From Euptelea pleiosperma (taxonomy: Eukaryota; Streptophyta; Magnoliopsida; Ranunculales; Eupteleaceae): a stretch of DNA of 64,000 nt. The notes beneath the pieces are model-generated. The model made no database searches and had not been told where the DNA came from. It worked only from the letters and a program-made list of their open reading frames with translations. This document shows positions 1 to 10,092 of this stretch, one piece after another. The stretch is from NCBI GenBank assembly GCA_035048495.1, contig CM068553.1, positions 23,623,190 through 23,687,189 on the forward strand, read 5' to 3'. The first letter of the stretch is position 1. Each line of letters starts with the position of its first letter. The translations under genes and the position numbers were made by a program.

Positions 1-2745
1 CTCGATGAGAGGAGCGGGGATCTCTATCAGTGGAGCAGTCTCTAAAAGATCATTGAGATCAGAAATAGCTGACTCTGTTGCAAAGTCAGCTCCAAAGTGT
101 TCTAGACACTGCTTAAGAATATCTTCGGTGGAGTCCGGGATTAGACTCTCAACGGCACACATTTCATCGGCCACATCGCGATCGGCATCTTGTTGCATTA
201 GACGAAAGATGTTGACCTCAGCTTTGAGGTTACCGAAAGCAATGGACATGTTTTCATCCCGGCACCCGATGTGTGCATTCGCGGTGGCAAGGAATGGACG
301 GCCTAAGATGACCGGAATGCGGTTATCCTGACACGGCTCGGTGTCGAGAATGATAAAGTCCACAGGATAATAAAAGTCAGCGACTTTTACTAGGACATCT
401 TCAATGATTCCTCTTGGAATCTTGATGGACTGATCAGCCAATTTCAGGGTGACATTGGTAGGCTTCATATCTTTCAGTCCTAACTGCTGATATACCGAGA
501 ATGGTATGAGGTTGACGCTAGCCCCTAAATCTAGCAAGGCAGTGCAGCTAAAGTTGTCACCAATTTCACATTGGACAGTTGGGCTACCTGGATCCTTGTG
601 TTTGATCACACTATTGCGTTGAATGAACGCGGTAGCTTTTTCGGCTAAGAAGGCAGCTTTGGGTACATGCGTACGCCGCTTAACTGTGCACAAGTCCTTG
701 AGGAATTTGGCATAGGAAGGGATTTGCTTGATAGCAGAAAGGAATGGGATATTGATCTGGACGTCTTTAAAGACATCTAAGATCTCAGAGAATTGCTGAT
801 CCCGCTTATCTTGGACAAGTCTGTCCGGGAAAGGAGGCTTTACTCGACAAATGGATTTGTCTTTAGCCTTCGATTTCTGCACAGGGATATCAGAAGTTGG
901 TGCAGAGGTGGAAGAAGCAGAGGTAGGATTGGTACTAGTTTCCTCTGTACGAGTGATGGGTGCTGGAGATGGCACCGGTGGTGGTTGGACTCCCATGTCC
1001 ACAGTTTTTCCAGATCGTAGGGTGGTTACAGCTTGCACCTCCCCTTGACAATTCTCATTCTGGCTTTGAGATTGGGATCCGATCTCATATACTGCCCCTT
1101 TGGCATTTCCTTTAGGGTTGGCAATGGGTTGGCTAGGAAAGATCCCCTTAGCTTTCTCAGCTTCCAAGTTACCTAGACGTTGCTCTAGACGAAGCATGGA
1201 TTGCTGTTGCTGTTGCTCTAGGCGTTGCATAGATTGTTGTTGCTGAGTAATGAGTTGAGCTAGAAGGTCTTCGATACCAGATTTGGGGACCGACTGTTGG
1301 GGGGCAGCTAATGGGAGCTGAGGCACCAATTCGCGATTCGAGCTCATTGGGGCATTATAGTTATAGGCTGGAGAATTAGTTGGGACAATCGGTTGGTTCT
1401 GAAAGTTCTGGGGAACTCTTTGCTGATTCTGAAATGTGCTCTGTTGTCCAGAGTATTGGCCCTGTTGGAACTGCTGGTTCTGAGTAGATGGGTACTGATT
1501 CTGCTGATATTGTCCCTGATTGAATTGCCTATTGGGTTGATTGAACCCAGGAGGATACATGCCCTGAGGTTGACGTGGAGGTTGAGCCTGTGGTTGAGTA
1601 GACTGAGGTCTCCAAGAGAAGTTAGGGTGGTTTCTCGTGTCCGGATGATAAGATTGACTATATGAGTTCTGAGTGGGTGGTTTGTATGTGCTGAAAGCAC
1701 AAACTTCTTCCTGAAGAAGATTAGACCATCCTTCATTCAAAGGACAATGCTCAGTAGTATGGGAGGGTTGCAGACAGAGGGTGCAGGATTCCATAGGGCT
1801 CTCGTGTCCCACATGCATGACTGGGGTAGACTGTTGAGTAGGCTTTTGGACAGACACAGCCAGTGCCGAGACTGGCTTGCTCAACTCTTGAATGACAGAT
1901 CGAAGCTTCGTATCAGCTGTAGCATCATGTCCCTTGGTTGTCCTTTGGACCGAAGTGGTTCGACTGAACTCTGAGTCAGTCGTCCAATGTTGAGAGTTTT
2001 CTCCTAACTCTCCCAAGAATTTGTATGCATCGGTCGGAGTTTGGTGCAGGAATTTTCCTTGGCACATTGACTCTACCATGGTCCGGGACTCATCAGTAAG
2101 TCCCTTGTAGAAGACATGGACAAGATTGCCCTTATCGATGCTATGGTGGGGACACTTAGTCAAGTAGTCTTGGAATCTATCCCACGCTTCAAAAAATTTC
2201 TCATCGGACTTCTGTCGAAAGTCCTGGATGAGTTGCTTCATTTGGTTGGTCCGAGTCATGGGGTAGAATTTAGACATGAATTTGCCCACCAACTCTTTCC
2301 AACTGCTGATTGAATCAGCGGGTAAAGAGTAGAGCCAATCTGAGGCTCGGTCTTTGAGCGAGAATGGGAAAACTCGCAGACGCACATTGTCATCATCGAG
2401 GTTCTGATTCTTGAAAAGTAGGATGACATGTTGGAATTCCCGAATATGGGAATATGGGTCTTCTCTTGGGAGACCACGAAAGGTAGGCAGCATTTGGATC
2501 GTCTGCGGCCTGATCTCAAATTGTACCGCCGTAGTAGGTGGGAGAACAATGCAAGTGGGCGGATTGGCAGAGATAGGAGCGAATGTCTCGATAAGAGGTC
2601 GTTCGACTGCCATGACTACAAAGGTAGTAGTACTGGGGGAGGCGGGTGGGGAAAGAGATGGGGAAGAATTCAGTGGAGGATCCACTGTAGGGATGTGATT
2701 CTCAGATCGAACCAAGCGTTTGTTCGGGCGAGTCCAACCGGGCAT
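1..2745 (-). CDS. Athila/Tat-type Ty3/gypsy gag-protease ORF (G1), partial at left edge
   Basis: Read on the minus strand, the frame opens at an ATG (2745-2743; in-frame TAG a few codons upstream) and stays open for 915 codons to the window edge, so the rest of pol lies to the left. A second in-frame Met is at 2613. Visible domains: a Retrotrans_gag core around residues 120-145 (LRVFPFSLKDRASDWLYSLP); a canonical CCHC knuckle near residues 320-333 (C-x2-C-x4-H-x4-C, CTLCLQPSHTTEHC); a Gln/Asn/Pro-rich linker to about 520; an aspartic protease with DLGASV near 737 and ILGRPFL near 812. Gag would form the particle and bind RNA; PR would cleave the polyprotein. No stop or frameshift was seen, unlike every other retroelement ORF here. 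Lineage is inferred from motifs. Confidence 0.9.
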   Translation of the reverse strand, partial: MPGWTRPNKRLVRSENHIPTVDPPLNSSPSLSPPASPSTTTFVVMAVERPLIETFAPISANPPTCIVLPPTTAVQFEIRPQTIQMLPTFRGLPREDPYSHIREFQHVILLFKNQNLDDDNVRLRVFPFSLKDRASDWLYSLPADSISSWKELVGKFMSKFYPMTRTNQMKQLIQDFRQKSDEKFFEAWDRFQDYLTKCPHHSIDKGNLVHVFYKGLTDESRTMVESMCQGKFLHQTPTDAYKFLGELGENSQHWTTDSEFSRTTSVQRTTKGHDATADTKLRSVIQELSKPVSALAVSVQKPTQQSTPVMHVGHESPMESCTLCLQPSHTTEHCPLNEGWSNLLQEEVCAFSTYKPPTQNSYSQSYHPDTRNHPNFSWRPQSTQPQAQPPRQPQGMYPPGFNQPNRQFNQGQYQQNQYPSTQNQQFQQGQYSGQQSTFQNQQRVPQNFQNQPIVPTNSPAYNYNAPMSSNRELVPQLPLAAPQQSVPKSGIEDLLAQLITQQQQSMQRLEQQQQQSMLRLEQRLGNLEAEKAKGIFPSQPIANPKGNAKGAVYEIGSQSQSQNENCQGEVQAVTTLRSGKTVDMGVQPPPVPSPAPITRTEETSTNPTSASSTSAPTSDIPVQKSKAKDKSICRVKPPFPDRLVQDKRDQQFSEILDVFKDVQINIPFLSAIKQIPSYAKFLKDLCTVKRRTHVPKAAFLAEKATAFIQRNSVIKHKDPGSPTVQCEIGDNFSCTALLDLGASVNLIPFSVYQQLGLKDMKPTNVTLKLADQSIKIPRGIIEDVLVKVADFYYPVDFIILDTEPCQDNRIPVILGRPFLATANAHIGCRDENMSIAFGNLKAEVNIFRLMQQDADRDVADEMCAVESLIPDSTEDILKQCLEHFGADFATESAISDLNDLLETAPLIEIPAPLIE

Positions 2746-3575
2746 ACGCGAATGAGACAAGCTCTATACTTGGCAAAAAGTTGCCAGAGAGGAACACTAT
2801 CCTAAATGATGCACACCAAGCACAGATAATCCTATTCTAAGCAATCAGGATATATTTTAGGAATTATCTTTGTTAGTTTTGGGGTAGAGTAGATTATGAC
2901 AGTGGGCGGACCACTGGTTTATCTTTTAACCGCCGGACTAACTGTTTTGCACTCAGAGGTTCTCACCAGGCTACACTCTTCAGAGCGAATCCTTTAGTAC
3001 TAACTCTAGTTAACAACAAGGCAATCCGAAGCCTAGACAGACGTGCGGCACAATGGCTGACTTAAGTACGTCCCAGACTAACCGGATTGGTCAAGTGTAT
3101 AAGAAGAGTGTTCCCTCGGGTTAAGCTAGGGTTGGTGCGTGTTCCTAGTCCACACGCAACTAACCGCCGAATAGTCCAAGATGCCACGTCGAGCTCAGTG
3201 TACTTGAGTAGCAGGGACTTATGGGTGTGTTAGACAACAGGGACCCGCGCTCGTGGTCTTATTTCGATTGGATGTTAAGCGGGTTCGCTTTGCGTGGATT
3301 TTTCCTCGAACACCGGGCTAATTGGCTCTACTTCTTGATTCTTTTTATTATAGATGGATCCTGGGGATCAATATCAGCTGGAGTGATGAGGTGGGTGATG
3401 AAATCCCACCAGTTTCAATTTGGAGCTGGGTCTGCTCTCTTAGAGTTGATTGATTAACGGCCACGCCACGCAAGTCGAATAATATGTATGCAAAAGCAAA
3501 TAGACAAGCGGCAATGATTCACCCAATATGCTCTGTATCGCACTCAAGGCGAGGATAGAGACTTACCTCCCGCGG
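2746..3575 (-). other. G1 5' leader with candidate splice donor
   Basis: Non-coding stretch upstream of the G1 gag start. At 3570-3561 the minus strand reads GGAGGTAAGT, a strong 5' splice-site match. The identical 10-mer occurs in the leader of the second gypsy element G2 (43461-43470), also several hundred bases before gag. This suggests a conserved leader intron, but no acceptor was pinned down. No primer-binding site or family A U5 end could be recognised before the LTR, so the leader/LTR junction may be deleted. Confidence 0.5.
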
Positions 3576-6219
3576 GCCACGCCACGGGGTCTCCTCCGTG
3601 GGTTAGAGAGGGGTATCCTAATGGGCTTGGGCCCGACTCCACCTCTTTGAGCTTTCGCTCTCTACCCACACTGGATTGTGTTCCTACAGAAACAGTTAGA
3701 TCGCACGATCTAGGTATGTGGGATTCTATTTGGAAGATTCTTGCCTTTTTAGGAGACACCGTTTCTGGTGCTGCTATAGTCCACAAGCAGATTGGGGTTC
3801 GGTTCAGCAAATACATGCCCTGGAGAGGATGGGGAATAGACCTGCAACCTTTCGATCGAGATGGTGTTGCAGGTCCTTCCGGTCGTGAGTTGCAGAGCAG
3901 ATCTACTGGTGTTGAGGACAGTGGTGAGAGGTGGCAGAGCACGTTGATGGGTGGTGACCGTCCAAGAGAGGGATAGATGGTAAGGTGGAGGGTGGTTGCA
4001 AGTTCTGCACTATGGAGGAGTACAACCGTTCCTCCTCCCTTCTTCTTCCCTTTTTTTTTTTATTTTTTTATTTTTTATTTTTTTTGAAGAGGATAGAAAC
4101 GGACAGATGTGAGGGTGCTTAAGGCTGGTGTCTGGTGTTGCAGGCTGCAACACCAGAACCGTTGATGGAGATCTCACCCACGGTTTAGATTGGAGAAGAG
4201 GCTGCTACTGGTGTTGGGCGATGGAGATGGAGGCTGCAAATGGGTCGTGCGGTGGAAAATCTCTTCAGTTGCAGGTCCGACCGGTGATGATGGTGGTGGC
4301 GGCTCAAGGACTAGAGGCGCTGGTCTCCCACGAGCTCCTCCTCTTCTTAATCATCTTTCCTTCTATTCTTTTTCTTATTTTTTTTTCTCTGGTTTTCTTC
4401 TCTTTTTGATTGTGGAACGGTGAAGAAGAGGAGGAGGGTGACGGTGGCTGGGTTTGCTTGAGGGATGGAGAGAAGGAAAGAGAAAGAACAAGGTCGCTGG
4501 TTTTAATGGTGCTCGCCGGAGTTGCAGGTTGCAACTTCGGTGATCTTGAAAAAATTTTTCTGTTTTTTTTTTTCTTTTTTTTTTTTGTTTTTGCTCTCCT
4601 TTTCTCAAGGGAGAAAGAACGGTGAAGAGAGGAGTTGAGATGAGAGGGGAGAAAACATGAGGGCGGACCTGCAACTCAGAGTTGCAGGTCGTGATGGTGA
4701 TGAAGGAGACGGTGAACCTGCAACTCCAGATCACGTTGAGGATGGGTTGCGTGGAGGTGCAGCGGTGAAACCGCTGGTTGCCTAAGAGGAGGAGCAACCG
4801 GTGGTTTTCTAGAGGGAATGGAGATGAGAGTTAGAGAGGACGTGGGAAGAGTTGGTGTGTTCCGTGGCCAGCCAAAGGTTGCTGGACGTTAAGTGATCCA
4901 GCAGCCAATGAGGAAGGCTGGAGATCAACGGTCAGAGGTTCAAGGGTGGAAGGGAGAAGATGTTTGGAAAATGAGAGAGGAGATGGGGAGAAGAGAGAAT
5001 CGGCTAGGGTTTTTCCCTCCCTTTTTTTTTTTTTCAAAACGTGCAGCAGCTAGGGGGGGCCCGTGATGGAAGAGGAATGGATCCCTTTTGTATCAAACGG
5101 TTTAGGGTTTCCCTTTCAAAAAAAAGGTTATCCCCAATAATAGAAACCGAGGGTTTCTATTAATTAGAAACCCACGGTTTTCAAAACCTCTCTCTTTTGG
5201 AAACTCTCATTCTTTTTCAAACAAAATCCCTTTTTTTTTTTTTTTAAAAAATCCCCTTCTTTATTATTTTTGAAAAACCAAAGATTCCCTTTTATTTTGA
5301 AAATATTTGTTTCTAAAATCTTTCCCCAAATATTATCTCTCTTCTTTTAAAAATCCCCTCTATGTTTGGTATGTGGGTCCCACCAAATGGCTGGGCCATG
5401 GGTAGTGGGCCCACTATTCCTCTTTGGCTTAGGCCCATAGGTTTGATCATGAAGTGATGAGGGCCATTGAATTTATGAGATGGTGAGATGGATGATTGGG
5501 GGACTGACTAAGCGATCCTGTGGTAGAGATGGACGGTGATGATCGGGCGATGGAAATTGGCCAAGGTAGGCCGTAAATTGAGTGATTGAGGGAGGGGAGA
5601 GGATCAGATGATGTGGATTTGAAATTAGAGAGAGAATGATGATTTGGAGAGAAAAATGAGAGATGAGAGAGAAAATATTACAACATCAAGAAAAAATGCT
5701 AGCAGAGGGGCTTGAACCCTGGTCTTTGACTTGGTCTTCTGCATGCTTTACCAACTGAGCAAGTCCTCATCTTGTGTTGGTTGATAAGCTTTAATTTCCT
5801 TAGTCTCTTCATTGAGGACTTGTCTCTCCTTCTCTCTTAATCTTCTCTCAGGCCTTCCCGAGTCTCTGGTTCTCCCGGCATTTGGCATGTATCTTCTTAT
5901 CCTCAGCCTATTGGCTCTTGTGCTTCGGTCCTAGACTCTGGCAGTTAGATATGGGCCCACCAGTCTTGAGAGCCGTCTGATCGGGTTTCCTGCGACAAAA
6001 GAAGCGCGTAATGAGACTCAATCAGAACGGCTTTATATCTAGACTTCCAAAAATGTGTTTAATGCATGCAAATATACCATTTCGTCCGGAAAATTGTGTT
6101 CTACGCAACAGAAGAGACACTTACGTAGAAAAGTGGATAATTAGAGCAGTTTTACGTAGGAGAGTGCGATAACGCTAACAGGATAAGTGCTTAAAATAAG
6201 CACTTTTGAGCGAATATCA
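3576..6219 (-). repeat. Family A LTR (copy a), probable G1 5' LTR; left limit uncertain
   Basis: The right end is the family terminus GAGCGAATATCA at 6219, which read on the minus strand is the LTR start TGATATTCGCTC. LTR-like material is clear from about 3860: GTTGCAG palindromes at 4132-4156, 4516-4540 and 4666-4690; an inverted repeat on GAAACC(G)GGGTTTC at 5141-5180; the tRNA-like segment at 5702-5766. The U5-end block seen in full copies (the one containing TAGGGTTTTTCCG and its partner arm) is absent, so this LTR is truncated or rearranged on its gag-proximal side. It lies upstream of the intact G1 gag ORF in the same orientation. Confidence 0.6.
5702..5766 (-). other. tRNA-like segment inside LTR copy a
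   Basis: On the minus strand the segment has an A-box match TTGCTCAGTTGG followed about 30 nt later by a B-box match GGTTCAAGCCC, the spacing of an internal Pol III promoter. Equivalent segments occur in copies b (16834-16897), c (19137-19202), d (34108-34172), e (36967-37031), f (46832-46896), h (40776-40841, plus), i (48016-48081, plus) and fragment Y (6220-6285, plus). No complete cloverleaf was found, so it is a tRNA-derived or SINE-like relic, not a tRNA gene. Confidence 0.6.
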
Positions 6220-6800
6220 GCTTACATGATTGGTGAAGCCTACTAAAGATTACGTTGAAGATCAGGGTTCAAGACCCTCCGCCAGTTCTATTTTACCCTT
6301 ACTTTGTATTATATTCTCTCATCTCTCTCTCCATCTCTCTAATTACCCACATCTCACCATCTGATCATCCATCTGACCATTAGATCATCATATTCCACTG
6401 TCCGATCCTCAGATTGACCACCCCGATAATCAGATTGATCATCCTAACCTACCGTTCTCCATCATCTAACCTATAATCCCCTCTCCTCTAGCTCTATCCC
6501 ATTTCCCATAGCTTTTTCACAGTTAGATCTTCTATTGGACATTTGGATCTCTGTAGATCTAATGATTCTCCTATCTTGGCCATCCACTCTCTCATGGCCC
6601 ATTATCCTACTGGCCCACTGGCTCACCTAACTTTAGGTCCATTATCATAGTAGTCCACTGGCCGACATATAGCATGCTCAATTTGCCTAGGGGCCCATTA
6701 TCTTCTTTTCCCTATAGTCCACAACCTAAATGGACTACGAGCCAATAACCCAAATCCTTATAGCCCAAATTCAATGGCCCAATAACCTCATGGCATTAGA
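6220..6800 (+). repeat. Fragment Y: plus-sense LTR piece interrupted by LTR copy a
   Basis: Begins abruptly at the tRNA-like segment (6220-6285) with the B-box match GGTTCAAGACCC, then runs into the CTCATCTCTCTC and 'GATCATCxxxTCTGACCATTGGATC' type sequence found after the tRNA-like segment in copies h and i. It is therefore the interior of a plus-sense family A-like LTR whose beginning lies beyond the G1 element. If G1 inserted here, its TSD should be gctta (6220-6224). The right limit near 6.8 kb is only approximate. Confidence 0.5.
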
Positions 6801-7576
6801 AGCCCATACCACCTTTGCTTGAGAGAGAAATGGTCTTCACAACCATAGTTTCCATACAGCCAATCAACCATTATCCATAGTTCAATACATATTATTTTAC
6901 AGAGAAAAGTTAGGTATAGTGGTATACTTTGATAAATTCTATGCATTTGAACTGTATTGTTGCAAAATATTTGTAGGAAGTGACAATTGAAATTGGATAA
7001 GAATGTTTCCCGTATGGAGCCAACTTCGCAGTATAGTATGGCGGGGGATTTCCACAACAAGTTTGTCCAATTAGGTGTGCGTAGGGCACGTTGTTTCCTT
7101 TCTACAAGACCATATTTAACTTTTCCCTTCCTATGGTCTGGTCGGGATAGCGGTCCTCCGAAAGCATTTTGTTTCACGCGCCCCAATAACGAGCTTTAAA
7201 AACACGCTTTGGGGAAGCCGCCCCCTTTACGAAGGCAGACTATTGATATATGGACCCATATTTTATGTGCACAATATTCAAATCTCTTAAAATGGGAAAA
7301 CTAGGGAAAACGAGATGGATTTTTTGAAATGTTTCCAAAAAGAGGTAGAAGATGATCTAAATCATCTTTTTTTTAAACTATATATATATATATTTTATAA
7401 TAAACATGATTGGGAAGGGTATCAGGGGAACATCAATAAAAAAAGACTTTTTTTTTATATCCAATCGATCCAATTCTCATGCATGGTTGAGTCTTAAGCC
7501 TCAAGTGCCCCTCACGCCTTGAGGCTTACGCTTCAACTGGGTGAGGCTTAAGCCTCATATATTTCAGTTATGTTAT
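6801..7576. other. Unclassified intergenic or intronic DNA
   Basis: AT-rich, with no gene supported. About 6980-7240 is more GC-rich with a 70-codon frame, but I could not match it to a known protein or organellar gene. 7495-7560 holds repeated 'gaggcttaagcctca' palindromic words that recur at 9003-9065 and 14160-14215. Confidence 0.4.
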
Positions 7577-8133
7577 TGTAGGAGCATCATGTCACAGTGG
7601 TCCTGAGCTACACCGAATTAGTGAAGAGAATCTAACCTAGTGGATCCCACAAGAGTAGCTTAAGATCTGTTCTATTTTAATTAGGAAGTTAATTATGATT
7701 GTTTAACATGGTTACAAATTTCTGTTAATTTCTAAAATTAGATTAGGAAGTTTGCTTATTTTTATAAGTAGAATTTTAGGAGAATTAAGAAAGTTAGGAT
7801 TCTAGAATTTTATAAATATATGTAATGGGAGAACAACAGGGAGGGAGGCTATTTAGTTGAGTGATTTCCAATTTTGTTGGATGAGATGCCTAGAGCGGAA
7901 GAGTTATTCTTCCCGAAGGAGTGGTTCCTTCGAACCTGGAAGAGTGATTTTTCCTAGAATGATTCCTTCAAACCTGGTGGAACGATTTCACCAAAATCCT
8001 TATCCGATCGCAGAACCTGTGTTTGTCCTGCATCAAATTTGGTAGATTTCCAATTTTTTTGGGTGATTCTTCCTGAAGGAGCGAATTCACCGAAAACCTA
8101 TCCGATCGCAGAACTCGTGCCCGTCTTGCATCA
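7577..8133 (+). repeat. TRIM-like element left LTR
   Basis: 557 bp, TGTAGGAG to CTTGCATCA. It contains 'ataaatatatgtaatgggagaac', a TATA-like stretch shared with the right copy, and several degenerate copies of a 'gaaggagtgattccttcaaacc' word. The two LTRs have diverged noticeably, so the insertion is not recent. Confidence 0.75.
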
Positions 8134-8151
8134 AATTTTGTATTAGAGCCG
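8134..8151 (+). promoter_or_regulatory. Probable primer-binding site of the TRIM-like element
   Basis: Immediately inside the left LTR, TTGTATTAGAGC resembles TGGTATCAGAGC, the PBS complementary to the 3' end of initiator tRNA-Met. The position, right after the terminal CA, is where a PBS belongs. Confidence 0.65.
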
Positions 8152-8404
8152 AATTTTATCACCGTATTCACATCGCCAACGTTCATTACTATTGATAACC
8201 GTTGGAACATATCACAAAAAAAAAAACAGCAGCCACTTTGCAACCACTAATTAGCCACACCATTGCAGCCACCATTGTTGATTGTGTGGGAAAGCCACCT
8301 TTCGAGCATATTCTTCTCGTCGGAGTTTCCTCGACCACCGAATTTATTTTAAAGATGATGGATTCAAATTCGAGATCGAATTCTTTTCAACTAGGAGGGT
8401 TTAA

Positions 8405-8995
8405 TGTAGTAGCATTATGTCACAGGGGTCTCGAGCTACACCGAATCAGTGAAGAGGATCTAAGCCAGTGGACCCCACAAGAGTAGTTTAAGGTTTGTTT
8501 TATTTTAATTAGGAATTTCATTTTTTAGGAAGTTAATTATGATTGACTAAGTCGGTTAGAAATTTTTGTTAGTTTCTAAAATTAGATTAGGAAGTTTGTT
8601 TATTTTTATAAGTAGAATTTTAGGAGAATTAAGATTTCATAATTCTATAAATATATGTAATGGGAGAACCGTGGGGAGCTAGATTAATTAGTTGAGTAAT
8701 TTCCAAATTTGTTGGGTAGTATGCCTGGAGTGGAAGAGTGATTCTTCTCGAAGGAATGGCTCCTTCAAACCTGGAAGAGTCATTCTTCTCGAAGGAGTGA
8801 TTCCTTCAAACCCGGTGGACCAATTTCACCAAAACCCCTATTTGATTGTAGTAATGTCCGTCTTGCATCAAATTTGTATTTTTGCAATTTTTCTGGGTGA
8901 GATGCCTGGAATGGAAGAGTGATTCCTTCAAAATCCGGTGGAGTGATTTCACCGAAAACCTATCCGATCGCAAAATCTGTGTCCGTCTTGCATCA
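8405..8995 (+). repeat. TRIM-like element right LTR
   Basis: 591 bp, TGTAGTAGCATTATG to CTTGCATCA, collinear with the left LTR. It is slightly longer because of extra copies of the short 'gaaggagtgattccttcaaacc' word. The host sequence resumes with 'tatgttttaagcc'. Confidence 0.75.
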
Positions 8996-9215
8996 TATGT
9001 TTTAAGCCTTAAGGGCTAAGCTGTGCGCCTCACCTCGAGGCTTACACTGCACCTTGAGGTGCACTTTTTAAAAACAACGGTTATAGCTAGTTGGTACAGC
9101 TTTATCTCTATTTTATATGGGTTTGGCATATTTTTATTATGCTATGTTTTGATTGTTTACATGATCTTGTGTTATGTATAGCTGCTGATTACCAATAGAA
9201 ATCTATTACTTGCAG

Positions 9216-9334
9216 GAAAAAGCGATTGTATTTGCATTATCACAGACAGCTTATGGTGCTTGCTTGTTCTTAGGCTATTGGGGCTACTTTCTTCTCTTTC
9301 GCATGGTTAGAAATTCCGACCTTTTCCCTTTCAG
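9216..9334 (+). CDS. RFT1: Isolated exon, probable RFT1 (dolichol-oligosaccharide translocation protein family)
   Basis: A 119-bp segment bounded by a good acceptor (ctattacttgcag) and donor (ag|gtaaattg) with one open frame. It encodes a helix-like peptide containing ALSQTAYGACLFLGYWGYF followed by LLFRMVRNSDLFPF. The sequence resembles a transmembrane segment of eukaryotic RFT1, an ER membrane protein needed for Man5GlcNAc2-PP-dolichol-dependent N-glycosylation. Frame is phase 0 at entry and phase 2 at exit. No neighbouring exon was identified within several kilobases on either side, so this is either one exon between large repeat-filled introns or a gene relic. The family assignment is from memory of the family's character, not a search. 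Confidence 0.45.
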
Positions 9335-9913
9335 GTAAATTGTCTTACCTTTAGTGTGCCATTTATTTTAACTATGAAGAATGATTTTTGTTGAAAGAGA
9401 GCAAATGTTAGAACTGCATAGCTGCAAAAACAGAAATCAGGTTCAAGATTGGATAGTAGTCACATTGTTTAAAGAACTTGTAGCTTATTCTTTAGCTGGA
9501 GTCATGTTGTTTGCTTTTGTAGACACTACACTATTGTAGCTTCCAATGGCCTGCCTAACTTGAATCTACTTTAGGCCAAATGGAAATCCAAAACCCCCTG
9601 AAACCACCAAATGTAGAACCTGCCATTCTGTAAACTTTCAAAGCATGAATGTTTTTACAGTCGAACTAAAAAAAATTCTTCTTAGTAGAATCTGAGCTGA
9701 TTTTGTTTGTTCAAAACATGTATTACAGATGCTTCATGGAATTGAATGTATAGCAATCAAGAAACAACACGTTAATTGAATGAGTGTAGCAGAGATGGAC
9801 AACTGGAAAAACTAAGAAAGAATATAATGACAACAATCAAGGAAATCTAGGAATAGCCCTAATAGGTTATAAATAGAGTCAATTGAGAAGGAGCGCTTTG
9901 CTGCAAGTTTAAA
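9335..9913. other. Intron-like sequence, nothing recognised
   Basis: AT-rich, with many stops in all frames and no TIR, LTR or RNA feature seen. It lies downstream of the exon's splice donor and would be intron if the exon is functional. Confidence 0.4.
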
Positions 9914-10092
9914 GCCATAAAAGGAGAGAGGAAGGCCAGAAATGACGTGGATTGAGGTAGTAAGAAAATATTTGAAGACATATGCCTTAACAAAAAATAT
10001 TACTCTAAATAGAGTCGAATGATGAAACAGGATTCACATTGCTGACCTCAAGTAGTTGGGATAAGGCGTAGATGATGATGATGATGATGAAA
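9914..10092 (+). mobile_element. LINE (RTE-type) 3'-end fragment with (GAT)n tail
   Basis: Reading plus, a degenerate frame gives GRPEMTWIEVVRK and later LNRVE, NRIHIADL, the C-terminal signature of plant RTE-like LINE ORFs ('GRPxxTWxEVVRxDL'). It is followed by 'gacctcaagtagttgggataaggcgta' and a short tandem tail (GAT)n at about 10069-10090. This is a 5'-truncated, mutated copy with no reverse-transcriptase core. Confidence 0.7.

Larger units (their letters stand above)
7577..8995 (+). mobile_element. TRIM-like miniature LTR retrotransposon
   Basis: Two similar direct repeats, 7577-8133 and 8405-8995, begin TGTAGGAGCATCATGTCACAG and TGTAGTAGCATTATGTCACAG and end CGTCTTGCATCA. They flank only about 270 bp. 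Just inside the left repeat lies TTGTATTAGAGC, two mismatches from the initiator-tRNA PBS TGGTATCAGAGC. Just before the right repeat lies the purine-rich AACTAGGAGGG, a polypurine tract. With no coding capacity and a 1.4-kb total this fits a TRIM, mobilised in trans. The target-site duplication is not clean: tatgt on the right, a similar word a few bases from the left edge. Confidence 0.8.

Noticed and set aside
6980..7240. Possible organellar (mitochondrial or plastid) insertion
   Set aside because: The region is more GC-rich with a 70-codon frame, but no peptide or gene could be matched by eye; a nucleotide search against organelle genomes would decide.
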